Assembly: GCA_019634895.1 (NCBI GenBank)
Contig: JAHCAM010000005.1
Location: forward strand, 62,001-126,000
DNA length: 64,000 nucleotides
DNA from: Steroidobacteraceae bacterium
GTDB taxonomy: Bacteria; Pseudomonadota; Gammaproteobacteria; Steroidobacterales; Steroidobacteraceae
Direction of reading: 5' to 3'
Positions within the stretch are counted from its first letter, which is position 1. The number at the start of each line of letters is the position of its first letter. Position numbers and translations under genes: made by a program. This document shows, piece after piece, positions 10,896 through 20,891 of the stretch. Under the pieces are notes generated by a model, which searched no databases, was not told where the DNA came from, and was given only the letters and a program-made list of their open reading frames with translations.

Positions 10896-10923
10896 TTGAA
10901 CTTAACTTATTGATTCTTATAGC
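10896..10923 (+). promoter_or_regulatory. Candidate sigma70 promoter for dsbD
   Basis: TTGAAC (10896-10901), a 16-base AT-rich spacer, then TATAGC (10918-10923). It points toward dsbD, about 130 bases away, and lies back to back with the groESL promoter. It is the only AT-rich patch in the 299-base intergenic region. Confidence 0.4.
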
Positions 10924-10989
10924 GTGATGAGGATGCCACGGGCTGTCTTCGGCATCCGGTTTCTGGATTTCCGGCGCTGGGCCAAGACA

Positions 10990-11007
10990 AGCGGCCGATC
11001 GGCCGCT
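10990..11007. repeat. 18-bp perfect palindrome in the dsbD leader
   Basis: AGCGGCCGATCGGCCGCT reads identically on both strands. It sits between the candidate promoter and the dsbD start. It could be a protein-binding site or a very stable short hairpin in the mRNA leader. No known operator is recognised. Confidence 0.6.
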
Positions 11008-11054
11008 AACCTCTCGGCGCCACGGTCCCTTTTCGGTCACGAGGAATCCCGGGA

Positions 11055-12869
11055 ATGACGAGTTTCAGGACTGCCCTGATCGCGCTGTGCCTCGCCCTGC
11101 CCCTGCCCGCCGCGGCCCAGGGGCTGCTCGGGCCGGCCAGCAACCAGGACCAGTTCCTGCCGGTGGACGAAGCCTTCCGTTTCGGCGCCAGCGCCGACGG
11201 CGGCGCCCAGGTGGCGCTCGACTGGCAGATCGCGCCGGGCTACTACCTCTACCGCCACCGCGTCTCGGCGAAGACGGAGACCGAGGGCTTCTCCCTTGGC
11301 GAGGTCGCGCTGCCGGCCGGAAAGAAGAAGACCGACGAGTTCTTCGGCGACGTCGAGGTGTATTACGACGCGCTCGCGGCGACGGTGCCGGTCCTGCGGC
11401 CCGAGGGCGGTTCGGCCTTCGACATTGCGGTCACCTACCAGGGCTGCGCCGACGCGGGGCTGTGCTATCCGCCCGTCACGAAGACCGTCTCGATCGAGCT
11501 GCCGCCGCCCGGCACGCCGCCGCGCTCCGAGGCGCCGGTCATGGTGGCGGAACAGGACCGGCTTGCCCGCCTGATCGCCGACGGCGGCCTGCTGGTGGTG
11601 ATGGCCACCTTCTTCGGCTTCGGCCTGCTGCTCGCCTTCACGCCCTGCGTGCTGCCGATGATCCCGATCCTCTCCGGCATCATTGCCGGCCAGGGCGCCG
11701 CCGCCACGCCCTCGCGCTCCTTCCTGCTGTCGCTGACCTACGTGCTCGGGATGGCCGCGACGTACACGATCGCGGGCGCCGCCTTTGCCGCCGCCGGCCA
11801 GCAGGCGCAGGCCTTCTTCCAGCAGCCCTGGATCATCATTCTTTTCGCGGGACTGTTCGTCGTGCTCGCGCTGGCGATGTTCGGGCTCTTCGACCTCAAG
11901 ATTCCCGCCGCGCTCGAGACGCGGCTCGCGGCCGTGTCGGGCCGGCAGAAGGCCGGCAGCTTCGTCGGCACGGCGATCATGGGCGCGCTGTCGGCGCTGG
12001 TCGTCACCGCCTGCGTCGCGCCACCCATGGTCGCGGCGCTCGCGGTGATCGGCCAGACCGGCGACGTGCTGCGCGGCGCGCTCGCGCTGTTCGCCATGGC
12101 CATGGGCATGGGCGCGCCGCTCTTGCTGGTCGGCGTCGCCGGCGGGCGCTTCCTGCCGCACGCCGGGCCGTGGATGACGGCGATCAAGACGCTGTTCGGC
12201 GTGCTGTTCCTCGCGGTCGCGGTGTGGATGCTGGAGCGCATCCTGCCGGGGCCGCTGACGCTCGCGCTGTGGGCCCTGCTGGTGATCGTCGCCGGTTACT
12301 ACTTCGGCGGCTTCGGCCGCGGTGCGCCGGGCGACGCGGCCATTCGCCTGCTCACGCGCGGCGCCGGGCTCGCCGCCATCGTCTGGGGCATCCTCATGCT
12401 GGTCGGCGCCGCCGCGGGCGGGCACGATCCCCTGCAGCCGCTGCGCGGCGCATCGCTGCCGGGTTTCGGCGGCAGCGCCGCTGCCCGTAGCGCCGAGGCG
12501 CTGCCGTTCGTGAAAGTGGCGAGCGTCGAGGAACTCGACCGTGAACTCGCGGCAGCGCAGGCGGCCGGCAAGCCCGCCATGCTCGATTTCTATGCGGACT
12601 GGTGCGTGTCCTGCAAGGAAATGGAGAAATACACGTTCTCGGTCGCCGCGGTGCAGCAGGACCTCGCCGGTTTCGCGCTGCTGAAGGCCGACGTCACCGC
12701 CAACAACGAGGCCGACCAGGCGCTGCTGCGCCGCTTCGGCGTCTACGGCCCGCCGACCACCGCCTTCTTCGGCACGCATGGCCGCGAATGCCGCCCGTTC
12801 CGGCTGGTGGGCTTCGTCAAGGCCGACGATTTTCGCGCGCATCTGGCGCGCTTCGCCCGCGAGTGCTGA
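11055..12869 (+). CDS. dsbD: Thiol:disulfide interchange protein DsbD
   Basis: A 604-residue inner-membrane reductase that carries electrons from cytoplasmic thioredoxin to periplasmic partners such as DsbC and cytochrome c maturation proteins. A signal peptide precedes the periplasmic alpha domain, which has the cysteine pair at 131 and 137 (GCADAGLCYPP). The eight-helix beta domain carries the two membrane cysteines in FTPCVLPMIPIL and TACVAPP. The C-terminal thioredoxin-like gamma domain has CVSC at 517-520. All six redox cysteines are present. The next gene, two bases downstream, is a TlpA-like thioredoxin and a likely redox partner. Confidence 0.97.
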   Translation: MTSFRTALIALCLALPLPAAAQGLLGPASNQDQFLPVDEAFRFGASADGGAQVALDWQIAPGYYLYRHRVSAKTETEGFSLGEVALPAGKKKTDEFFGDVEVYYDALAATVPVLRPEGGSAFDIAVTYQGCADAGLCYPPVTKTVSIELPPPGTPPRSEAPVMVAEQDRLARLIADGGLLVVMATFFGFGLLLAFTPCVLPMIPILSGIIAGQGAAATPSRSFLLSLTYVLGMAATYTIAGAAFAAAGQQAQAFFQQPWIIILFAGLFVVLALAMFGLFDLKIPAALETRLAAVSGRQKAGSFVGTAIMGALSALVVTACVAPPMVAALAVIGQTGDVLRGALALFAMAMGMGAPLLLVGVAGGRFLPHAGPWMTAIKTLFGVLFLAVAVWMLERILPGPLTLALWALLVIVAGYYFGGFGRGAPGDAAIRLLTRGAGLAAIVWGILMLVGAAAGGHDPLQPLRGASLPGFGGSAAARSAEALPFVKVASVEELDRELAAAQAAGKPAMLDFYADWCVSCKEMEKYTFSVAAVQQDLAGFALLKADVTANNEADQALLRRFGVYGPPTTAFFGTHGRECRPFRLVGFVKADDFRAHLARFAREC

Positions 12870-12871
12870 CC

Positions 12872-13501
12872 ATGCGCGGGGGCAGCCGGCACGCGATCGT
12901 CGTTGCCGTCGCGCTTGCCGCCGGCATCGCCGCCTTCCTGGTCAGCCGCAAGCTGCTCGAACCGGAGCCGGCGCCGCCGCCGACGCTGCAGCCCGCCGTC
13001 ATTCCGGATCTGCGCCCGGATATCACGCTGGCCGACCGCGACGGCGTGCCCAGGGCGCTGTCGGAGTGGGATGGCAAGCCGCTGGTGATCAATTTCTGGG
13101 CCACCTGGTGCGCGCCCTGCCGGCGCGAGATCCCGATGCTGAACGCGCTGGCGCGCGACAAGGCTGCCGCGGGTTTCGAGGTCATCGGCATCGCCATCGA
13201 TTTCCGCGACGCGGTGCTCGAGTTCCTCGAGACCACGCCGCTGGAATACGCAGTGCTGATCGGCGAGCAGGACGGCATGGATGCGGCGCGCGCCTTCGGC
13301 ATGGCGACCGTCGGCCTGCCATTCACGGCCTTCACCGACCGGCAGGGCCGGATCGCGACCCTCCATGTCGGGGAGTTGCACCGGCCGCAGGCGGAAGTCA
13401 TCCTGTCGGCGGTCGAAGCCCTCGATGCCGGCGGGATCGACATGGCCACCGCCCGTCAGCAGATCCGGGACGGTTTGGCGAAACTGCCCCCCGATTCCTG
13501 A
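12872..13501 (+). CDS. TlpA/ResA-like membrane-anchored thioredoxin
   Basis: A 209-residue protein with one N-terminal membrane anchor or uncleaved signal (HAIVVAVALAAGIAAFLV) and a periplasmic TlpA/AhpC-type thioredoxin domain. The active site WCAPC has cysteines at 80 and 83. A cis-proline loop follows in TVGLPFTAF. The ATG at 12872 is two bases after dsbD, so the two are cotranscribed and DsbD probably reduces this protein. Family members act in cytochrome c maturation or general periplasmic reduction; which applies here is open. Confidence 0.88.
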   Translation: MRGGSRHAIVVAVALAAGIAAFLVSRKLLEPEPAPPPTLQPAVIPDLRPDITLADRDGVPRALSEWDGKPLVINFWATWCAPCRREIPMLNALARDKAAAGFEVIGIAIDFRDAVLEFLETTPLEYAVLIGEQDGMDAARAFGMATVGLPFTAFTDRQGRIATLHVGELHRPQAEVILSAVEALDAGGIDMATARQQIRDGLAKLPPDS

Positions 13502-13642
13502 GCCCAGAAGTTGAAGTAGTGCGCCATTTCGGCGCCGTTCAACGCTTTTAGCAGCATCATCCGGGCATAATCTGGACAAACCGACCCGGCTCGGGTTGAA
13601 TGTCCCTCCACCTCTGGCGGGGATACGGGGGAACAGGGGCCA

Positions 13643-14098
13643 ATGCGCCGGATCCTGCTCGTCAACGGGCCCAACCTCAATCTGCTCGGTCGCCGTGAGC
13701 CCGGCTATTACGGTGACGTGACGCTTCCCGCGATCGAGGAGCGCCTCGGCCGGCAGGCTGCCGCCCGTGGCGCCCGCCTGGAGACTTTCCAGAGCAACGC
13801 CGAGCACGAACTGGTGGACCGGGTGCAGGCCCTCGCCGGGGATCCGGTGGATTTCGTGATCCTGAATCCCGGCGCCTTCACGCACACCAGCATCGCGCTG
13901 CGCGACGCCCTGCTGGCGGTCGCCGTGCCGTTCATCGAGGTGCACCTGTCCAACGTGCACGCGCGGGAGCCATTCCGCCGGCACTCGTACTTTTCCGACA
14001 TCGCGGCGGGCAGCATCGTCGGCCTCGGGGCGCAGGGCTATGAACTCGCGCTCGCCGCCGCGCTCGACCGCCTCGATCCGCCGTTCGGGGGGAACTGA
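13643..14098 (+). CDS. aroQ: Type II 3-dehydroquinate dehydratase
   Basis: A 151-residue dodecameric enzyme converting 3-dehydroquinate to 3-dehydroshikimate in the shikimate pathway. The family signature [17 protein letters not shown] opens the protein. The catalytic tyrosine lies in that stretch and the catalytic histidine in [16 protein letters not shown] precedes the ATG by four bases. The 141 bases upstream hold a weak -10-like CATAAT at 13566 and nothing else obvious. Its last base overlaps the accB ATG, as in many proteobacteria with aroQ-accB-accC. Confidence 0.97.
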   Translation: MRRILLVNGPNLNLLGRREPGYYGDVTLPAIEERLGRQAAARGARLETFQSNAEHELVDRVQALAGDPVDFVILNPGAFTHTSIALRDALLAVAVPFIEVHLSNVHAREPFRRHSYFSDIAAGSIVGLGAQGYELALAAALDRLDPPFGGN

Positions 14099-14559
14099 TG
14101 GATATCCGCAAGATCAAGAAGCTGATCGAGCTGCTCGAGGAATCCGGGCTCGCGGAGCTCGAGATCTCCGAGGGCGAGGAATCGGTGCGCATCGCGCGCT
14201 ACGCGCAGGGCGCTCCGGCGGCGCCGCAGGCGCTGCAGGTCGCCATGCCGGCGGCTCCCGCCCAGGCTGCGGGCCCGGCCGCCGGAACCGCTGCCGCGCC
14301 GGCTCCCGCGCCGCCGGCGCGCGACGAGAGCCTGGTGACCGCGCCGATGGTCGGCACTTTCTATTCCTCCCCGGCTCCCGGCGCCAAGTCCTTCGTCGAG
14401 GTCGGCCAGGAGGTCCGCGTCGGCCAGGTGCTGTGCATCATCGAGGCCATGAAGATGATGAACCAGATCGAGAGCGAGCGCGCCGGCAAGGTCGTCGCCG
14501 TGCTCGCCAAGAACGGCGAGCCGGTGGAGTTCGGCCAGCCGCTGTTCGCGATCGAGTAA
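14098..14559 (+). CDS. accB: Biotin carboxyl carrier protein of acetyl-CoA carboxylase
   Basis: A 153-residue carrier that ferries carboxybiotin between AccC and the carboxyltransferase in fatty acid synthesis. It has the N-terminal helical region ([20 protein letters not shown]), an Ala/Pro-rich linker (about residues 38-78), and the biotinyl domain with [10 protein letters not shown], where the first lysine is biotinylated. The ATG overlaps the aroQ stop by one base; accC follows after 18 bases. Confidence 0.98.
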   Translation: MDIRKIKKLIELLEESGLAELEISEGEESVRIARYAQGAPAAPQALQVAMPAAPAQAAGPAAGTAAAPAPAPPARDESLVTAPMVGTFYSSPAPGAKSFVEVGQEVRVGQVLCIIEAMKMMNQIESERAGKVVAVLAKNGEPVEFGQPLFAIE

Positions 14560-14577
14560 GGGAACGCCGGCACCCCG

Positions 14578-15921
14578 ATGCTCGACAAGATCGTCATCGC
14601 CAATCGCGGCGAGATCGCGCTGCGGATCCTGCGCGCCTGCCGCGAGCTCGGCATCAAGACCGTCGCCGTGCACTCGACCGCCGACCAGAACCTCAAGCAC
14701 GTGCTGCTCGCGGACGAGACCGTCTGCATCGGCCCGCCCGCCTCCAAGGACAGCTACCTCAACATGCCGGCGATCATCAGCGCGGCCGAGGTCACCGATT
14801 CCGTCGGCATCCACCCGGGTTACGGCTTCCTGTCGGAGAACGCCGACTTCGCGGAACGGGTCGAGAACAGCGGCTTCGTGTTCATCGGGCCGAAGAGCGA
14901 GACCATCCGCCTGATGGGCGACAAGGTCTCCGCGATCCGCGTCATGAAGGAGCACGGGGTGCCCTGCGTGCCGGGCTCCGACGGCCCGCTGCCGGCGGAC
15001 ATGGACGAATGCTTCCGCCATGCGCGCGACATCGGCTATCCGGTGATCATCAAGGCTTCCGGCGGCGGCGGCGGCCGCGGCATGCGCGTGGTGCACAGCG
15101 ACGCGACGCTGGTGAACGCGATCAACGTTGCCAAGGCCGAGGCACAGGCGGCCTTCGGCAACGACATGGTCTACATGGAGAAATTCCTCGAGAAGCCGCG
15201 GCACATCGAGTTCCAGGTGATCGGCGACAATTACGGCAACGTGGTCTCGCTCGGCGAGCGCGACTGCTCGCTGCAGCGCCGCCGCCAGAAGATCATCGAG
15301 GAGTCCCCGGCGCCCGGCATCACCGCCAAGCAGCGCGAGGAGATGGGCGGGAAGCTCGTGGCCGCCTGCGCCGCGGTCGGTTACCGCAGCGCCGGCACGC
15401 TGGAGTTCCTGTACGAGGACGGCAACTTCTACTTCATCGAGATGAACACGCGCGTGCAGGTCGAGCACCCGGTCACCGAGCTGGTCACCGGCGTGGACAT
15501 CGTCAAGCTGCAGCTGCGCATCGCCGCCGGCGAGCCGCTGCCGTTCCGGCAGCAGGACATCGTGCTGCGCGGCTGCGCGATGGAATGCCGCATCAACGCC
15601 GAGGACCCGAAGACCTTTGCGCCCTCGCCCGGGCCGGTGCGGCTGTTTCACGCGCCGGGCGGACCGGGGATCCGCGTCGACAGCCACCTGTACTCGGGCT
15701 ACGCCGTGCCGCCGTTCTACGACTCGCTGGTCGCGAAGCTCATCACCTGGGGCGAGAACCGCGACACCGCGCTCGCGCGCATGAAGAACGCCCTGTCGGA
15801 GATGGTAGTCGAGGGCATCAAGACCAACGCGCCCCTGCACCAGGAGATCTTCGGGCATTCGGCGTTCCGACAGGGCGGGCTCGACATCCATTACCTGGAG
15901 CGGCGGCTCGGCCTGAAATAG
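14578..15921 (+). CDS. accC: Biotin carboxylase subunit of acetyl-CoA carboxylase
   Basis: A 447-residue ATP-grasp enzyme that carboxylates the biotin on AccB. It begins [20 protein letters not shown]. The glycine-rich ATP loop is [12 protein letters not shown], and the catalytic region contains [14 protein letters not shown]. Length matches the family. AGGGA lies upstream of the ATG. Operon aroQ-accB-accC, continuing into prmA with a one-base gap. Confidence 0.99.
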   Translation: MLDKIVIANRGEIALRILRACRELGIKTVAVHSTADQNLKHVLLADETVCIGPPASKDSYLNMPAIISAAEVTDSVGIHPGYGFLSENADFAERVENSGFVFIGPKSETIRLMGDKVSAIRVMKEHGVPCVPGSDGPLPADMDECFRHARDIGYPVIIKASGGGGGRGMRVVHSDATLVNAINVAKAEAQAAFGNDMVYMEKFLEKPRHIEFQVIGDNYGNVVSLGERDCSLQRRRQKIIEESPAPGITAKQREEMGGKLVAACAAVGYRSAGTLEFLYEDGNFYFIEMNTRVQVEHPVTELVTGVDIVKLQLRIAAGEPLPFRQQDIVLRGCAMECRINAEDPKTFAPSPGPVRLFHAPGGPGIRVDSHLYSGYAVPPFYDSLVAKLITWGENRDTALARMKNALSEMVVEGIKTNAPLHQEIFGHSAFRQGGLDIHYLERRLGLK

Positions 15922-15922
15922 C

Positions 15923-16804
15923 GTGCCGTTCCACCAGCTCGTGATCGACCTCGGCCGCGCGGATCCGGGCCCTGCGGAGCAGGCCTGCCTGGGGCTGGGC
16001 GCGATCGCGATCTCGCTGACCGATGCCGGCGATCACCCCGTGCTCGAACCTGCGCCCGGCGCGACGCCGCTGTGGCCCGAGGTCAGGCTGCAGGCCCTGT
16101 TCGGGCAGGACGCGGAGCCGCGCGTGCTGGCCGCCGTGCTGACCGCCATGCTCGGGCTTTCCGGCGGCGCGATCCGCATCGAGCAGCTTGCGGACCGGCA
16201 GTGGGAACGCGAATGGCTCAAGGACTTCCGGCCGATGCGCTTCGGACGCCGGCTCTGGGTCTGCCCCGGCGGCCAGCCCGCACCCGACCCGCAAGCCGTG
16301 GTGCTCGAACTCGATCCGGGCCTCGCCTTCGGCACCGGCACCCACGCGACCACGGCGCTGTGCCTCGAGTGGCTCGACGCGCAGCCGCTGGCCGGCCGGC
16401 GCGTGCTCGACTACGGCTGCGGTTCGGGCATCCTCGCGCTCGCCGCGCTCAGGCTCGGCGCGGCTTCGGCAACCGCGTTCGACATCGATCCGCAGGCGCT
16501 CACCGCCACGCGCGAGAATGCCAGTCGCAATGCGCTCGAGGACCGGCTCGCGGTCGCCGCAGCGCCGGCCGGGATCGGCGGCCCGTTCGACGTCGTATTG
16601 GCGAACATCCTGGCCGGACCGCTGGTATCGCTTGCGCCGGCGCTGGCCGGATACTGCGCGCCGCGCGCCGCGCTCGCGCTCGCCGGGCTGCTCGACGCGC
16701 AGGCGCCCGAAGTGGCGGTGGCGTATGGACCGTGGTTTGATATCGCACCCGCGGCGCGCCGCGACGGCTGGACGATGCTCGCCGGCTGCCGGCGCGCGGA
16801 GTAG
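15923..16804 (+). CDS. prmA: Ribosomal protein L11 methyltransferase
   Basis: A 293-residue SAM-dependent enzyme that trimethylates L11. The N-terminal substrate-recognition domain spans roughly residues 1-130. The methyltransferase core carries the PrmA-specific AFGTGTHATTALCL followed by VLDYGCGSGILALAA, and the NPPF-type position reads VLANILAGPL, as in PrmA. GTG start one base after the accC stop. The accC-prmA pair is common in gammaproteobacteria. Confidence 0.96.
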   Translation: MPFHQLVIDLGRADPGPAEQACLGLGAIAISLTDAGDHPVLEPAPGATPLWPEVRLQALFGQDAEPRVLAAVLTAMLGLSGGAIRIEQLADRQWEREWLKDFRPMRFGRRLWVCPGGQPAPDPQAVVLELDPGLAFGTGTHATTALCLEWLDAQPLAGRRVLDYGCGSGILALAALRLGAASATAFDIDPQALTATRENASRNALEDRLAVAAAPAGIGGPFDVVLANILAGPLVSLAPALAGYCAPRAALALAGLLDAQAPEVAVAYGPWFDIAPAARRDGWTMLAGCRRAE

Positions 16805-16806
16805 CC

Positions 16807-18003
16807 GTGTACACGCAGTGCCCGAAATGCAGGACGGTCTTTCGCGTCACCGCCGAAGTGCTGCGCGCGGCACAGGGCGAGGTGCGCTGCGGCGTCTGCG
16901 CGACCACCTTCGATGCGCTCGCGAACCTGAGCGAGGAGCCCTTCAAGGCCGCCGCGGAACCGGAACAGACGCCCGACCCGGCGGACTCGATGACGGTCGA
17001 GGAGTTGCCCGCGCTCGAGGACATCGAGCTGTCGTCGGCCGGCGAAACCCAGGCGCCGGATGAAGCCGCAACCGCGGAAGCCGGGGCGGCGCCGGAGGAC
17101 ACGTCGCTCGAGTTCCACGGCGATGCCGGCGACCTCGACCGGCTGTTCGTCGTCGAGGAGGCCACGGTCGCGGAGTTCGACCCCGCTGCCATCGCCGCGC
17201 AACTTACCGCGGCCCGCGGGCCGCCGGCGGAGGACCCCGAGCGCACGGACGAGTACCCGATCCTGGTGCTCGACGAGCGCGACGAGCCGCCGGAGGCGGC
17301 CGGGGAGGAAGTCGTGCTGGAATCGGCGGCAACGGCCGATGAAGACCCGCCGGCGACGTCCGACAGCGCCTACACCGCGCCGCGCATCCTGATTCCGGAG
17401 GAGATGCGCGAGCGCCTCGCGGAGGAAGCGGCGGCACGATCCGCCCTGGCGACGGACTTCGGCGCGCAGGAGCCGGCATCCGGCGAGCGCCGCTGGCCCT
17501 GGGCCGCGGCAGCAGCCGCGCTGCTGCTGGTCCTCGTCGCGCAGGTCGTCCACAGCCAGCACGCATCGCTGCTGCGCCAGCCGGGCATCGGCCCGTTGCT
17601 GGCGCAGGTGTACGAAGTTCTCGGCCAGTCGCTGGCCATGCCCACCGACCTGTCCGCCTACGAGTTGCGCCAGTGGGGAGCCGCCAGCGACCCTGGCCAG
17701 CAGGGTCGCCTGCTGCTGCGGGCGAGCGTCGTCAACCGCGCCGCCTTCGCCCAGCCGTATCCGCTGCTGCGCCTGGCGCTGCAGGATCGCTTCGGCGCGA
17801 CCCTGGGCGTGCGCGACATCGGACCCGGCGACTACCTGCCCGGGGAGACACGGTCGAAGCTGCTGGGGCCCGGCGAGCGTGCGGACGCCGAGATCCGCAT
17901 CGTCGACCCGGGCCAGGAGGCCGTCGGCTTCGAGATGGACGTGTGCCTGCCCGTGGATGGCGGCGTGCGCTGCGCCAGCCAGATGGCGGCTGCCGCACAG
18001 TGA
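16807..18003 (+). CDS. Zinc-ribbon and DUF3426 membrane protein
   Basis: A 398-residue protein. The N terminus is an MJ0042-type zinc ribbon (CPKC at 5-8, CGVC near 35-38). A long acidic, low-complexity middle (about 50-215) follows, then one membrane helix (WAAAAAALLLVLVAQVV, near 237-253) and a C-terminal DUF3426 domain. The family is conserved between prmA and dusB in many gammaproteobacteria. Function unknown; topology suggests an anchored regulator or assembly factor with the zinc ribbon in the cytoplasm. GTG start two bases after prmA. Confidence 0.85.
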   Translation: MYTQCPKCRTVFRVTAEVLRAAQGEVRCGVCATTFDALANLSEEPFKAAAEPEQTPDPADSMTVEELPALEDIELSSAGETQAPDEAATAEAGAAPEDTSLEFHGDAGDLDRLFVVEEATVAEFDPAAIAAQLTAARGPPAEDPERTDEYPILVLDERDEPPEAAGEEVVLESAATADEDPPATSDSAYTAPRILIPEEMRERLAEEAAARSALATDFGAQEPASGERRWPWAAAAAALLLVLVAQVVHSQHASLLRQPGIGPLLAQVYEVLGQSLAMPTDLSAYELRQWGAASDPGQQGRLLLRASVVNRAAFAQPYPLLRLALQDRFGATLGVRDIGPGDYLPGETRSKLLGPGERADAEIRIVDPGQEAVGFEMDVCLPVDGGVRCASQMAAAAQ

Positions 18004-18983
18004 GGATCGGACCCTACGAACTCGCGGCGCCGCTCGCGCTGGCGCCCATGGCCGGGGTCACCGACCGCCCGTTCCGCCGGCTTTGCCGGCAGCTGGGCGC
18101 CGGCATCGCGGCGTCGGAAATGGTGACCGCGGATGTCCGGCTCTGGAATACGTCCAAATCGCGGTTGCGCATGGACCATCGCGACGAGCCCGAACCGCGG
18201 GTGGTGCAGATCGCCGGCTACGAGCCGTCGATGATGGCGGAAGCGGCGCGCCGCAACGTGGCCATGGGCGCGCAGCTCATCGACATCAACTTCGGTTGCC
18301 CGGCGAAGAAAGTGTGCAACCGGGCCGCAGGCTCGGCGCTCATGCGCGACGAGGTGCTGGCGCGCGCAATCCTGGCCGCCGTCGTCAAGTCCGCGGGCGT
18401 CCCGGTCACGCTCAAGATGCGCACCGGCTGGGATGCGGCCAGCCGCAACGCCGTCTCCATTGCGCGCATCGCCGAAGGCGAGGGTGTCGCGGCGCTCGCC
18501 GTGCATGGCCGCACGCGCGCGGATTTCTTTGCCGGCGAGGCCGAATACCACACGGTCGCGGCAGTCAAGCGTGCCGTTGCCATTCCCGTCTTCGTGAATG
18601 GCGACGTCGATTGTGTCGCCAAGGCATTGAAGGCGCTGGAACAAAGCGGCGCGGATGGCGTGATGATCGGCCGCGCCGCGCAGGGACGACCGTGGATCTT
18701 CCGCGAACTGCGCGCGGGACTCGCGGGAACGGAAGTTGCATCGCCTTCACTCGAGGAGGTCCGTGATATCATCACCTCGCACCTCGAGGCCCTTTACTCG
18801 TTCTACGGCGAGTCGCAAGGTGTCCGCGTGGCGCGCAAGCATCTCGGCTGGTACTGCCGGTTTCATCGCGAGATCGGACGATTGCCCGCCGGGTTGTTGA
18901 CGACGGAAAGCGCAACGGAGCAGCTGTCGCTCGTCAGCGCATTCCTTTCGGGCATCCCGGGGCACGTCGCCCGCGCGGCCTGA
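18000..18983 (+). CDS. dusB: tRNA-dihydrouridine synthase B
   Basis: A 327-residue FMN enzyme reducing uridines in tRNA. The N terminus APLALAPMAGVTDRPFRRL is typical. The catalytic cysteine lies in NFGCPAKKVCNRAAGSALM, and RNA and FMN contacts in KMRTGWD and VHGRTR. GTG at 18000 overlaps the DUF3426 gene by four bases. The frame is open further upstream, but that is a shadow of the DUF3426 gene. As in Escherichia coli, it is followed by fis in one operon. Confidence 0.96.
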   Translation: MRIGPYELAAPLALAPMAGVTDRPFRRLCRQLGAGIAASEMVTADVRLWNTSKSRLRMDHRDEPEPRVVQIAGYEPSMMAEAARRNVAMGAQLIDINFGCPAKKVCNRAAGSALMRDEVLARAILAAVVKSAGVPVTLKMRTGWDAASRNAVSIARIAEGEGVAALAVHGRTRADFFAGEAEYHTVAAVKRAVAIPVFVNGDVDCVAKALKALEQSGADGVMIGRAAQGRPWIFRELRAGLAGTEVASPSLEEVRDIITSHLEALYSFYGESQGVRVARKHLGWYCRFHREIGRLPAGLLTTESATEQLSLVSAFLSGIPGHVARAA

Positions 18984-19020
18984 GCGGTGAAGACAGGGCG
19001 ACAGGCGGGGAACAGTTGGC

Positions 19021-19323
19021 ATGACCGCAAAGAACAGGGCGTTGGCGTCGCGCCGTCCGCAATATTCCCGCCCGGTCAACGGGCATGCGCGCGAGATACC
19101 GCTGCGCGACCACACCGAGCAGGCGCTCAACTCCTATTTCGACAGCCTGGACGGCCACCGGCCGGGACGGCTGTACGAGCTGGTGATGCGCGAGGTCGAG
19201 TTGCCGCTGTTCCAGGCGGTGATGGACTACGCCCACGGCAACCAGAGCCGTGCCGCGAACATCCTGGGCATCAACCGCGGCACGCTGCGCAAGAAATTGC
19301 GCGAGTACGGGCTGTCTGCCTGA
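19021..19323 (+). CDS. fis: Nucleoid protein and transcription regulator Fis
   Basis: A 100-residue homodimeric DNA-bending protein that activates rRNA promoters and shapes the nucleoid. The C-terminal helix-turn-helix reads [20 protein letters not shown], near-identical to enterobacterial Fis. The N-terminal region is a little longer and more basic than in Escherichia coli. Classic dusB-fis order, with purH starting four bases after the fis stop. Confidence 0.97.
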   Translation: MTAKNRALASRRPQYSRPVNGHAREIPLRDHTEQALNSYFDSLDGHRPGRLYELVMREVELPLFQAVMDYAHGNQSRAANILGINRGTLRKKLREYGLSA

Positions 19324-19327
19324 GCCG

Positions 19328-20884
19328 ATGACGGCTCCGCGCGCCCGCCGGGCGCTGCTCTCCGTCTCCGACAAGTCCGGCATCGTCGAGTTCGCGCGCC
19401 GACTCGCGTCGCTCGGCTTCGAACTGCTCTCGACCGGCGGCACGGCGAAGGCGCTCGCCGCCGCCGGGCTGGCCGTGACCGAGGTTTCGGCCGAGACCGG
19501 CTTTCCCGAGATCATGGACGGGCGCGTAAAGACGCTGCATCCGAAGGTTCATGGTGCCCTGCTCGGCCGCGCGGGCGTGGACGATGCGGTCATGCGCGAA
19601 CACGGCATCCGCCCCATCGACCTCGTGGCCGTGAACCTGTACCCGTTCGCCGCGACCGTCGCGCGGCCCGACTGCAGCTACCAGGACGGCGTCGAGAACA
19701 TCGACATCGGCGGCCCGGCGATGCTGCGGGCGGCCGCCAAGAACCACGAGCGCGTGGCCGTCGTCGTGGACCCCGCGGACTACGCCGCGGTGCTCGAGGA
19801 AATCCGCGCCGGGGCGGTGTCGGAGGCGACACGCCGGACGCTGGCTGCGAAGGCTTACGCGCACACCGCGCAGTACGACGCCTCCGTCGCCGCCTGGCTG
19901 CGCCGGCAGCAGGGCGACGCGGGCTGGCCGCAGTCGCTCGCGCTCGGCTTCGTCAAGAAACAGGACCTGCGCTACGGCGAGAACCCGCACCAGGGCGCGG
20001 CCTTCTATGCCGATCCGCTCGCCGGCGACGCGGGCATCGCGGCCGCGATCCAGTTGCAGGGCAAGGACCTCTCGTTCAACAACATCGCCGACGCCGACAC
20101 CGCGATCGAGTGCGTGCGCCAGTTCGCGGGCCCGGCCTGCGTCATCGTCAAGCATGCGAATCCCTGCGGCGTCGCCGTCGCCGCCGGCATCCTCGATGCC
20201 TACCTGCGCGCCCACGCGCCGGACCCGACCTCGGCCTTCGGCGGCATCATCGCCTTCAACCGCCCGCTCGACGCCGCCACCACGGCCGCGATCGTGGAGC
20301 GGCAGTTCGTCGAGGTGATCGCGGCTCCCGACGTGGATGCGGACGCGCTCGCTGCGCTCGCCGCGAAGCAGAACGTGCGCGTGCTGAAGACCGGGCCGCT
20401 GGCGATGGCCGCGCCCGCCGGGCTCGAGCTCAGGTCCGTGACCGGCGGCCTGCTCGCGCAGACCCGTGACGACGGCAGGGTGGGTACGGATGCGCTGCGC
20501 GTGGTGACGAAGCGCGCCCCGACCGCAGACGAGCTGGCAGACCTCGAGTTCGCCTGGCGCGTCTGCCGCCACGTGAAGTCGAACGCCATCGTGTTCGCCC
20601 GCGGCGGCGCAACCGTCGGCATCGGCGCCGGCCAGACCAGCCGCGTGGTCTCGACGCGGATCGCAGCGATCAAGGCCGCCGATGCCGGCCTGTCCGTCGC
20701 CGGCTGCGTGATGGCCTCCGACGCCTTCTTTCCGTTCCGCGACGGCCTGGATGCGGCCGCGGAACTCGGCGCGCGCGCGGTGATCCAGCCGGGCGGCTCG
20801 TTGCGCGACGCCGAGGTGATCGCGGCGGCCGACGAGCGCGGCATGGCGATGGTCTTCACCGGCATGCGGCACTTCCGCCATTGA
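19328..20884 (+). CDS. purH: Bifunctional AICAR transformylase / IMP cyclohydrolase
   Basis: A 518-residue enzyme catalysing the last two steps of IMP synthesis. The N-terminal MGS-like cyclohydrolase domain (about 1-195) shows [15 protein letters not shown] and [13 protein letters not shown]. The C-terminal transformylase carries the catalytic [11 protein letters not shown] and [11 protein letters not shown]. The ATG at 19328 gives the standard N terminus; the upstream frame is a fis shadow. purD follows after seven bases. Confidence 0.98.
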   Translation: MTAPRARRALLSVSDKSGIVEFARRLASLGFELLSTGGTAKALAAAGLAVTEVSAETGFPEIMDGRVKTLHPKVHGALLGRAGVDDAVMREHGIRPIDLVAVNLYPFAATVARPDCSYQDGVENIDIGGPAMLRAAAKNHERVAVVVDPADYAAVLEEIRAGAVSEATRRTLAAKAYAHTAQYDASVAAWLRRQQGDAGWPQSLALGFVKKQDLRYGENPHQGAAFYADPLAGDAGIAAAIQLQGKDLSFNNIADADTAIECVRQFAGPACVIVKHANPCGVAVAAGILDAYLRAHAPDPTSAFGGIIAFNRPLDAATTAAIVERQFVEVIAAPDVDADALAALAAKQNVRVLKTGPLAMAAPAGLELRSVTGGLLAQTRDDGRVGTDALRVVTKRAPTADELADLEFAWRVCRHVKSNAIVFARGGATVGIGAGQTSRVVSTRIAAIKAADAGLSVAGCVMASDAFFPFRDGLDAAAELGARAVIQPGGSLRDAEVIAAADERGMAMVFTGMRHFRH

Positions 20885-20891
20885 GTGCCGG

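Noticed and set aside
11037-12842. 601-codon frame antisense to dsbD
   Set aside because: The plus-strand DsbD has all six redox cysteines and membrane helices; the antisense product is low-complexity and charged.
13502-13642. Promoter or RNA element before aroQ
   Set aside because: Only a -10-like CATAAT is seen, without a partner -35 box or stable hairpin. Not strong enough to list.
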